DNA of 64,000 nt from Zantedeschia hybrid cultivar (lineage: Eukaryota; Streptophyta; Magnoliopsida; Alismatales; Araceae). The stretch is taken from the NCBI GenBank assembly GCA_030544215.1, contig JARZZO010000002.1, positions 74,841,150-74,905,149 of the forward strand. Reading direction: 5' to 3'. This document shows positions 1 through 9,435 of this stretch, piece by piece (the stretch's first letter is position 1; each line of letters opens with the position of its first letter). The notes under the pieces were generated by a model that saw only the letters and a program-made list of their open reading frames with translations, was not told the DNA's origin and did no database searches. The position numbers and the translations under genes were made by a program.

Positions 1-2510
1 AAAAAAAAAAACAAAGAAAAGGAAGAGGATTTAGATTTTTCACTTTTTTTTTTTTTTTTGATAACGTAGAATAAGATAAGATCAGGATATTGCTGTAACG
101 GAAATAAGCGTCAAACTTACATTCTAGCAAATCATAAGAACAAAAGTTCATATCCATGCTAGAATAAGATGACTTTTGTATCATCTTATTCACCTAATCT
201 ACTCTAGACTTGACCAAAATTAGAATGAGAACCCAGAATACATATTGCACATAGTATATGTATCCTTGAAAAAAATTGCATCTTTATTCTAGTGTGTCTT
301 ATCCCAGAATCCAACCAAGACTTGCAGATAACATAGTTTTTCAGATGGAAAGAACGTATGCAGCCTATTGTTGATGGTCCAACGATACCTATTCATTATT
401 CACAGATTCGAAGAGCTTAGTGTACTGAAACGCTTGGGAAAGGAGCGAAGGGGTAAAAGCATTGGGCAACTTGGGAAGAGACCGTGTCTACTGACCTAGC
501 TGTGCTTGTCATGGAGAGAGGAAAAAGAAGACAACTTAGATGTCACCTTCTCCGCTTGTAGATAAGTCCTCGTTCAAGAATTAGAGGCAGGATAACCAAC
601 CACTCAGCGTACAGTTACCTCATGTGCATTACTCGTCCCAAATCAAATCAGCTACTAAGGTAGCTATTGTTAATTAACCGTTTTACTTTATTTGGAAGTA
701 TGAAACACTTCAAAAATGTTGACATGGATCAGTACTCCTCCAGCCATTTTATGACATCTTGCACACATGCATATGCCCTAGCTAGCAGAACACCCAATAT
801 GGTTCTTTCTGCCTTTGACTGAATATGGATACGGATTATCCGTTTATTGTAAACGGACGGATAGGAAAACGGCCTATCCGCTCCTACCGGAACTGGTGGC
901 CTATTGTCTCCGGCCACAGTAATTATAAGGATAGGGGCGTCATCCAATGCCCTTTGGTCCGGTGGATCTGCCTTCTTCTCACTGTTGACCCACCGGCCAC
1001 ACTGTGGCATGGGAATTCTACGGACGTCTTGTTATGTGATGCAACGACCCTGCAGCCGGTGCCACCGCCGTCCACCACTTTCAAACTTTGAATGCAGTAG
1101 TCGGATGTGCACTGCTGCGTTGGTGGTCCACATAAGAAAGAGGTAGCTAGTGATCGTTTGGTGTGCGGTAAAATATCGTCAAACATTAGTGTTTTCTCTG
1201 TATTTGGATCCAAGCAAGACCTCAGTCTTGCCTAGGAGAGGACTAATTAACCAGATGCTCAAGCTCAAGTCGGCGACAGAGCCGAGGTAATTAATTAGAA
1301 GAGTAATTATCAAATAATGAGAGAGATGTACGCCGAAGAGTAGTGTATCTAAGCTCTCGTCTACTTGATCAGGGTTTAGTTATGTTGATGGCAATTAGCC
1401 TCCTCGCTACTAGGATTTTTCTTATTGAGTGTCCTAGTCGCATTGGGAGTCAGGTCAGTGGAGGAACTTTAACACCCTTCCGCATGCACGTTCTGTCTTC
1501 TAGAAGAAGCGCGTCTCTTTTGTTTAGGACAAGCTAAGATCATTCATGACAGTTTCTGAGTGTCACGTAGTGCATTGCTTAAGGTAGAAAGTTTGGGCAT
1601 AAATCTAAGGTAACATTCTTGAAAGCACTTCAATCTAGAGAACGAGGTTGATTTCATCTTTTTTTTAAATAAATAATTAAATGTGAAGTCTTCTATTTTA
1701 GATGCCGGTCTGCCTGCACGGGTGAAAATTCCACGCTACGAGCGATCTCATCCGCAGCTGAAGTTAGGTCTCCATAAAGGAATTCTCATTAGCAAGCCGT
1801 CACCAGCACAAAGCAGTGGTGGTTAGGTGATAAGTATCATTAATGGAATCACTTGTCAGGCAAGTGTACTGTGTGATGGAGATGGGGCCAGCAAGGAGAG
1901 GGGGTTCTTGCACTTGGGGGGTGTCCCAAGTTGGCAAGCCATCTTAATTAATTAAGCACATCCACTACTGTGCCTGTGCGATAGAATCCAAATGCTACTA
2001 CTATGCTTCCAACGTCCTGATAACGATGCAAACATATGAAGTTTCTTCATCTTTTTATCCGAAATGTCATTTACACATGCGACGGAATCCTACCATGTCT
2101 CCTTTGTAGTTCCCGTTCCTAAGAACCACTTGTCTGCATTCCTGAGGGGAAGAGACGTGGTGGGCACAGCAATTAGTTTAACTTGCAAGCGTGGCATAGT
2201 TCATGTACTGAGGAAGCCACCTACTCCACGGACTGAAGCATGTGTTGGGTGCTTCCAAATCAAGATTGATGGGTTCATTGATGTACGTCGTGAGCTTTAA
2301 CCGAGCCCCGTCCAATCGAGATCAGATGGTTTTAATCGGTCACACAGCAACAGCCTGATATGGATTCCAAGTTCCAACACCCTTTGAAGGAGGAGTACCG
2401 CCCAACTTTCAACATATACTTTTGAGCATCGATGGATTTCAGTCAATGTTGTTCAAGCTACTGTTCCTTGGATCCTCTTCCTGTGGTGAAGTGCATTTTG
2501 CAATCTCTAG
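1..2510. other. intergenic, no gene seen
   Basis: AT-rich DNA with short A and T runs at the left edge. All open frames are under 100 codons, overlap on both strands and show no recognisable domain. The stretch just before the LINE tail may contain more decayed LINE sequence, but I could not read a family motif in it. Confidence 0.5.
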
Positions 2511-2850
2511 AGTGACTTAGATCTCTATTTTTGTCATGTGTTTAGAGAAGGCAATAGAACTGTTGATGCCTTGACCTACCACTCCTGTGATTCTCAAGTT
2601 GATCAGCTTTTTCATGTCTCCTCTTCCTTACTTACTATTGTCAAAGGTGAGATCATCTCTGATAAAAGTGGTCTCCTTCATCTTCATTTCTGAGGGTTAG
2701 GTTTGTTAAGGGTATTTTGGTTTTTCAATGTACTCTCTCAGAAGTAAGGTGGTATGTTCCCCCCTTGTATTTTGAAAATTTTTAATGATATAAAATATAA
2801 AGGGCCGGCCCAAGGTCCTAGATAAGTTCCTAGGTTCGGAAAAAAAAAAA
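2511..2850 (+). mobile_element. 5'-truncated LINE (non-LTR) 3' tail
   Basis: From 2532 a short frame reads CHVFREGNRTVDAL and ends in TGA at 2691-2693. This is the C-terminal end of the RNase H-like domain of plant L1-type LINE ORF2 (family pattern H-V-x-R-E-x-N-x-x-A-D-x-L). About 150 bp of AT-rich 3' UTR follows, then an A run at 2840-2850, as expected of a target-primed insertion. An in-frame stop lies just upstream at 2508-2510, so the copy is truncated and dead. The left edge is uncertain and target duplications were not identified. Confidence 0.6.
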
Positions 2851-3784
2851 TGAAGAAGAGAGAAAGGATATTAGACTTAGAAATCATTTATATTATTTTT
2901 GGCACAATTATGTGGCCTTCTAACTTTGGAATGAGAATGGAGAAAAAGAGAACTAAGGATACCACTAGTGTGATTGTCCATACTCAACCATGTTCAAATG
3001 CACTTTATTAGGGATGCAAACTGATCTAATTTGATGTGAATTTAAAGTAGATCGATCTATGACCTTATATACTATGCTATCGGCTTACAAAGACTATCTA
3101 TTAGTTGACCTATAAATTAATAAGCAAACTATTACAGCACAGCTTGATCAAGAGCCATTTGTTTATTTGATCAGAAGTTTTTTATTGAAATTTTTTTGAC
3201 ATAACTTTTATTGTAGTTAATGCATTCACTGAGAATTTTTTGATCAAGTAATCAAAAAGCTCCCGATGAATGTGGTAAATAAGGTGGTGAAAAGAATGGT
3301 ACAATAGTATACCCCTAAATTAATCATTAGTCGGATTATCAAATTCTCAGTGTACCATATGCATTTGGTTCAGAAGAGATGTGTATATCTATTCCTTTAT
3401 TCATATGCATGTCAATTAAAAAAGGCTATCCATTAGTTGACCTATAGAGTAACAATCAATTGAATGATCGGGTTAGCAGTTACCATCAGCATTCCTTCTC
3501 TTTATGCTAAAACCAGACTGTACATTAACTCCTAATAAAAAACTTGCTAAATATTCCCAAGATAGGGTAGTGAAATGAAGTGGAAGGAAGGGAGGAGAAG
3601 TGGGCAGTAGATCACATTAGTTATGCGTAGGAGGAGTCCCCATAGTCATCAATTGTTGGCTGAAATGCAGCTGCATGGGCTCCGGAAACCATAGATAAAG
3701 CCAGTGCCTTCCTTGAGAGGTGGAAGGAAGAATGTGGAGAGCAGGAACGAGAACTGGTTTCTTATACTCTTCAGAGTCCAATGA
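2851..3784. other. intergenic, no gene seen
   Basis: AT-rich spacer between the LINE tail and a dispersed repeat. No coding signal or RNA gene recognised. Confidence 0.5.
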
Positions 3785-4030
3785 CAATGTCACGCCTACG
3801 AAATCTTTGTCACACCTACGAAGTATTTGTGTGACAAATACTATTAGTCACGCTCACGTGTATTTGCCATATGTCACGTCCACATGTATTTGTTACGTTC
3901 AGAATCTTGCACTCACATTAAATATTTTTTTGATTTACCTGTGAAAAAAGTTATCCAACTCATATGACTCTACCTATAGTTGGACCAATGACATTTTGTA
4001 TTATAAGATAACTTAACTTGTTGCACTGAA
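3785..4030. repeat. dispersed TTTGTCA-rich repeat, copy A
   Basis: This begins with a run of degenerate short units containing TTTGTCA or TGTCACG followed by TACG or CACG. It ends in a unique block containing GGACCAATGACATTTTG and AACTTGTTGCACTGA. Two further copies with the same order lie near 21.3-21.6 kb and 31.1-31.5 kb. No coding capacity and no clear terminal inverted repeats. Probably a non-autonomous transposon or a fragment of one. Confidence 0.5.
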
Positions 4031-5648
4031 CCTAAGAACTCATTACAGTTTGCAGCACTTCGCACCTCACACTTCCCGTTGGCTCCACCTACACATGTTA
4101 CAAGGGACCACCAACCGATCGATCTGGAGTAGTAGTTGATATCTAACAGGAATATGTAGTCATTGGATTACCTAGTGTTAGCTTCTATATCAGTTGTGTA
4201 TGGAGTAAAACTTTATGTTTATAAGAAAACAAACTTCTCTACCGGTCGATTAATTTTGAGTTAGATATCCTAAAATAATATCAAAGTCAATCTAGCCTCG
4301 AACTGGAACTAAAACACTAATCCGTAGACATGGAGCACCAAAACTGCTAGCTTCTCTAAATTTGATCTCGTCAACGAAGGCTAATAAATTCCAAATTTGA
4401 TTCTCTAAGAAAACTCATGAATTCAAGATGAATCGGAAACCCGACCGAGGGTGGGACTCAGTCGGTGTTAAGAGAGTTTTTTTCAAAAAAATTCTCTCTC
4501 CCCCTTCTCAGTACTGACCGGTTCCTTCCTCGATCATACTGAGAGGATTCCTATTCATTCAAGATTCACAATAGCTAGAGAGCATGGTACTCTGACGAGG
4601 ATGTCTCAAGCTGGTGGCCGTGCCAAGTGAGTTAGGCAGATGCTGTTTTCACCATCTCATGGATGCATATGGCGAGCTGCTGCTGCTTAAAACCCATTTG
4701 AGTACTCCAAAGAAGATCCACACACAAGATCATGTATACGGAAGCAGAAGTTAATCCATGAAGGTGCAAGCGAGCCTCACGTTGCGTATCTCACGTCTCC
4801 ACCACAGAAAATACTTCAATCAAGGTCTGAACGAGGGTCAGTCTAATTAATTCTACCTTCGTTAGGCCAGATTGCAATGGATCCAAGGGTTGGTGGGTGG
4901 GCTCCAAAACCTCACCACATGCAGTTGGGCACAGCGGAAATTATCTTGTCCAATTCGGCTACGAATGTCGTACTATTATAGCTTTTCACATGGCTCTTCA
5001 AGTCGATTCTGGTCTAGCCTTCTTTGTTTACTATTTGATAAAGGAGGGCAATGGACAGGAACCCAGCTGATATGAACAGTAACTAGGTATATTCTTATAA
5101 GGTTGATTTTTGATGTAGAAATCACATTTGGTGTTAGTGCCAGTGTTTAAAATATATATATAATAATTCTAGAACGGGAACGTAAATTTTAAAAAACTTC
5201 GGTGGCCTACGTACCCTACAAACAACTGTCCGGGAATCCTATTTCACAACCACCTTGTCCGTTGATTAAGATAAGAAAGGAGGTCAGGAATTCAAATTCC
5301 ACTTTCAACAGTTGTGCAAGATTGCAGTGGTAATTTTATTTTTTTTACGAAGAAAGAAACATTAATTTAATTGCTGAATAGATTATGTAAGCACTTCTGA
5401 ACCCAAAAAATAAGAAGAGTGAGCACTCACATATTGGCGTGAGATGGCAGAACCCTTTGATGTCATTCCTTTCTCCATTTGACCAAACCTTCTAATTAAT
5501 CTCATACAAAATCTTCTGCACCAATTCATACGACAGCATCCCTTCAAAATTTGGCGATTTTTTATAACTAGAAAGCTTAAAGGAATAGATGTAGTTTCTA
5601 AGTTTCATGTATGAGATTTGCATCGATGCTTATGTAAGTTTCTTATAA
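4031..5648. other. intergenic, no gene seen
   Basis: No recognisable gene. Around 4440-4560 there is a fragment ending in TACTGAGAGGATTC, which resembles the termini of the small foldback elements at 40.5 and 43.4 kb. Confidence 0.4.
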
Positions 5649-5864
5649 ACCACAAAACACAGGTGTTGAGTTTGAAAGGGCCTAAGATCATAAGCACTGG
5701 CCACAACTGAAGTTAACCGATGTAATACTATTAGAATATAAAGTTGGGTTAGGCTCTGTTTTGATACCATCTTACAAATCACAGAACTCGGGTGTTGAGT
5801 TTGAAGGGGCCCAAGATCATAAGCACTGGCCACAACTGAAGTTAACCGATGTAATACTATTATA
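5649..5864. repeat. tandem partial duplication, offset 129 bp
   Basis: Two copies of a roughly 90-bp sequence (about 5650-5735 and 5779-5864) share the core GTGTTGAGTTTGAA and the tail ACCGATGTAATACTATTA with few differences. Between them the minus strand reads TGGTATCAAAACAGAGCC, close to the initiator-Met primer-binding motif used by many plant copia elements. This may be the edge of a decayed LTR element on the minus strand. Confidence 0.5.
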
Positions 5865-7654
5865 TAGCCGCTCCAACAAAGTTATGTAGAAACTTTTCCA
5901 CTGGTTAATCACCACATATCATTGACGTGTTTGTGATTTTCTGGAGACCCTCTACTAGAGTCTGGACGTCTCTTTCATTAGTTAAACCATGAAACCATGT
6001 TGGACATTGCTTTGGCCGGGAACTTTTTAGACTTTAGTTTTAGGTAGGAACAAAATAGGTTCTGATGAGAGGTTTAACTAGATGGTATTGTCCATCTTCT
6101 TCTGATCTGTCCATATTCTGGAACATTTCTGATAACCTTGTGGAGAATAGTAGGTGCCAGTGTTAAAATGGTTGTAAAATTATATTCCCTCATTAAAAGG
6201 TCAAAGACTCTCAAAACAGCTTCCGAATTGGACCACAACAAATACCTGTTGCAATGCCTTAACTGCTGTCATTTGGATCGAAAGGTAGCAGAGGGTCACA
6301 CACCCTATGCGCCTATACGGTGCCTGGCCTTTTTTATTTGCTTATGTATAGTTTTTTAGACCGTCTGATCAAAGATCGGATGATATAGACAGAGAGTTCA
6401 GGTAGACCTTGAGCTCATCATATATTCTTTTTTAAGAAAAAAAATTGTATGCCTCTTCGCTGTCATCTGATCACAACGTGATCGACGGCAGCAGATCTAG
6501 ATTGCACTTTGGCATCAGAATAACAAGGGTGAGGAGTAGATAGAACTCATCTTTTTGATGACCAGTCTAACTCGCGCTTTAATGTTAGTTTAAGAATGGA
6601 TATAGGCATTTACAGAGAGATTTGTGAAGAGATGGGTGTTTATTAATATATTGAGATAAAGTCAAAATAATGAATTTAATTTTAACTAATGTAGCAGAGT
6701 ATGTGTGTGAGAAGAGGATTTTTCGTTTTTTTTTTTTTCTCTTCGCGTTGAAAAGTAAACGGACATAAGGTTATTCACATAAAAGTAGGAACAACTTAAG
6801 CCTTGATTTTATTTTGTACCTTGACTTTCTTTTGTTGTATCCTCAAAAACTTCACAAATGAGGATAAAATAAGAAAAAGGAAGATGGTGTTGGAGATAGC
6901 TATTCCTATTATTTTTTAAAAAATAAATTAAATTAAAAGTATGATGGGAATAAGTTGGTCTTGTCTATGTCTTATTCTGATTTTCCAATGATAGGCTTAA
7001 GAATTTTTATGTTACTAGCTGGGCACATGGATCAATTTTTCAAGTGTAGGTTGCAGAAACCTTTTTTATTTTTGTTTCCATTGCTAAGAAGACAAGAATC
7101 AAATAGTGAAGGAACAATCTAGTTCAAATGTGGATTTTACATTCAAAGGCCAGGCCCCAGAAGATGATAAGTTTGAAGGGTGTAGGGAGATGCTTGGTGG
7201 CCCCTTACATTTTGGTGCCACCAAGACTTGTTAGCTAGTTAGATTTTGTGTAGAAACGCCGCCAGTGGAAGCCAAGGATTTTTGCAAATTTTCTCAGAAC
7301 TTACTTCTTCTGCTGAAAGGTCCAACGCAACTGCAAAATTACCTGAAAAAAGGGGGCTTTGTGTGGGGGCTAACAGGCTTGGTCGTGTGGAGTGCTACCT
7401 TAGTTAAAATTAAAATACATCTTCTTAGATCTTTGTTTTTTTGGATAATTTTGTATTAACCACTGTTGTATGATAATTTTAAAAATCCCATAGTTGTTTG
7501 CATACATATCATTATGATATGGATAATATTTCTACATTATTATGCCGATAGTATATTTGATATGTATAAAGGCTTCATCTGTGCCACTGACCTGTTTGGT
7601 TAGAGCATTATTTTTGATATAGTGTTAGTTGTGATGTTTTGTAGTTTTGAGGTC
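5865..7654. other. intergenic, no gene seen
   Basis: AT-rich, with only short unsupported open frames. It ends at the left LTR of the large retrotransposon. Confidence 0.5.
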
Positions 7655-8176
7655 TGATGTAGCCGAAGCTATCACGACCGGATTCCGAAGCCGGAATCCG
7701 AAGAGAGGGATCCGGTGCTGGGTCGGATCGGTGTTCGGGGGCCCGATGGGGATCCGGAAGACGAAGGATGCAGAGGCTGCGGAGCCGAAGGTCCGAAAGC
7801 TGGCTCGCTCCGGGAAGTCGGGGCCGAAGCTCCTTCGGCGGACGAAGGGGCGGCGCGAGACCGAGTCTCCTCTGTCGCGGGGCAGCCGGCGCACGGCGTC
7901 GAGACCAGGGAGAGGAGTCCGAGGTCGGCGGCCGAGACCGACTCGGGAAGGTCGGCGATGATTCGAACCGAGCTCCTGCAGGAGGGGAAGAAGAAGAAAA
8001 CCAGTCAGCAGGAGTCCCAGGCTTCAACCCTGGGGAACCCCCTCCGACGGTCAAGTTAGCTCCTGAAGAAGATTCGATTCAGAAGGCAAAGAGAGTAGCT
8101 TTAATGCTTTTCGGACTGTAGTCCTTAAGGGTCTCGGAGGCTTGGGGAAGCATCCTTTGGGCAATAAATAGCGGTG

Positions 8177-8184
8177 TATTTATA
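8177..8184 (-). promoter_or_regulatory. TATA box of 3' LTR
   Basis: The minus strand reads GCTATAAATACACC, a good plant TATA box about 370 bp inside the LTR from the U3 end. The same motif is in the other LTR, where it would drive the element's genomic transcript. Confidence 0.7.
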
Positions 8185-8278
8185 GCAAAGGATAGCGGAT
8201 GGTTAACGGTGGCAGCCGATATAGGACTAAATGCGGGCTTACTGATAAACCGCCATAGTGCCTGATCCGCCACCGGAG

Positions 8279-8528
8279 TGGGCTGGATTCGGCTACCGGG
8301 CCGAAGGGGGTTGGGCCGCTGATGGGCCGAAGCCTGTTGGGCCCTGGGCTGCCGCGCTGTTCCCGGGCCGCAGGCTGGTGGGCCGCTGACGGGCTGAAGC
8401 CTGTTGGGCCGGGAGCGACGGTGCCGCTTACGGGCCGAGGGCTGCTGGGCCGCTGATGGGCCGGAGGCTCCCGGAGGGCCTGGTACTGCTGCTGTTGGGC
8501 TGAATGGGGTTTGGGTTGTTTTAATGGG
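8279..8528. promoter_or_regulatory. cluster of 11 TGGGCY (site II-type) motifs in U3
   Basis: TGGGCC or TGGGCT occurs eleven times on the plus strand within 250 bp, partly carried by a degenerate ~67-bp tandem repeat (copies near 8313, 8380 and 8446). TGGGCY is the established site II element bound by TCP transcription factors in promoters of growth-related plant genes. The cluster lies about 95-345 bp upstream of the LTR TATA box in element orientation. Binding is an inference. Confidence 0.5.
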
Positions 8529-8551
8529 CCGAATCGGATTCTGCTTCATCA

Positions 8552-8570
8552 CATAGCCCCCCACTCTTGT
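8552..8570 (-). other. polypurine tract (plus-strand primer)
   Basis: Immediately inside the 3' LTR the minus strand reads AAGAGTGGGGGGCTATG before the LTR begins with TGATGAAG. A purine-rich run abutting the 3' LTR is the expected primer for plus-strand DNA synthesis and confirms the element's orientation. Confidence 0.75.
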
Positions 8571-9160
8571 CTTCCTCAGTTCTGAGATGGCGAGAGTATA
8601 GCCCGAAGTTAACAGGAGAATAGCGTAACAGGTGTCTTACCCGAAGCTCTGTTCTTTTTTTTCGAGAAGAGGGTGCCCTCGGTCGGCCGAGGGCTATGCG
8701 GTTGCTTCGTCTTCGCTCGGAGTGGCGACGAAGGCTCAAAGCTCAGAAGCCGAAGGGCCGAGCCCTCTGACTCGCGTCAGGCTTCATTAAATGGACGGGA
8801 TGGGCGTCGCCTCGTGAGGAAACACGGGACACGCGTCGCGCATCCGGCCGCTCCGTCAAAAGCACAAAAGGATCCTGACCGCCCGCGGGTCGCGGATCGC
8901 CTCGGCTCTCTGCCCGAGGCTCCACTCGGATTGCCGCCGCTCCCTTCTTCGGCACGCGGATCGGGACACGTGGCGGGCATCCGGGTGATCAGCCGAAGGG
9001 TCGGAGCGCTCTCGGCCGTTGATCGCTCTGCTGCGAGTCCCGGAGCCGGCCCGTCATCATTGCCGAAGGACGGTGCACGTGGCGGGCATCCGAGAGGAGC
9101 GAGGGGACGAGAGGGATGATCTCGGCCGTTGGCTTCGGCGGGAGGCGCTTCGGATGGGGC
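8571..9160. other. non-coding spacer between polypurine tract and antisense promoter
   Basis: GC-rich element-internal sequence with repeated GCCGAAG-type words. Open frames on both strands have no recognised domains. It probably holds upstream control sequence for the antisense unit starting near 9190. Confidence 0.45.
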
Positions 9161-9170
9161 TTATAAATAC
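9161..9170 (+). promoter_or_regulatory. TATA box of the antisense gene
   Basis: The sequence GCTTATAAATACAAG lies on the plus strand 266 bp upstream of the ATG at 9436, in an otherwise very GC-rich context. Start of transcription would be near 9190-9200, giving a 5' UTR of about 240 bp. This is the main evidence that the antisense gene is transcribed independently of the LTRs. Confidence 0.6.
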
Positions 9171-9435
9171 AAGCCCTCAGCAGGGCACTGTTCTTCTTCC
9201 TGCTGCTGCGCTTGCGTTTCCCCTGCGATCACCCGAGCTCTCCCCCTTCTCCGGCGAAAGGCTAGCTCTCTGAAGGCTTCGTCCGAGCTTGCCGGCCACC
9301 GTGGGAGGATTTCCATTCCTCAGAGCGCATCGCTGGTGGAGCTAGGTGGCTTGAGAAGCTGCGCTCGGTTCAGGAGAGATTTCCTCCCCCTTCCTGCGAG
9401 TAAGCCTTGGCCTTCTTTCTCCCCTTCGCGGCCTT

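Larger units (their letters stand above)
7655..8551 (-). repeat. 3' LTR of Retand-like element
   Basis: An 897-bp LTR, TG at 7655 and CA at 8551. In element orientation (minus), U3 runs from 8551 down to the TATA box near 8184 and R/U5 lies below that. U3 contains a dense cluster of TGGGCY motifs. The many open frames in the GC-rich R/U5 part occur on both strands and are taken as composition artefacts. Confidence 0.95.

Noticed and set aside
7608..8121. Overlapping open frames of 89-148 codons on both strands in the left LTR, repeated in the right LTR
   Set aside because: They lie in R/U5 of an LTR, occur in several frames of very GC-rich sequence and have no domains. Few stops are expected there by composition.
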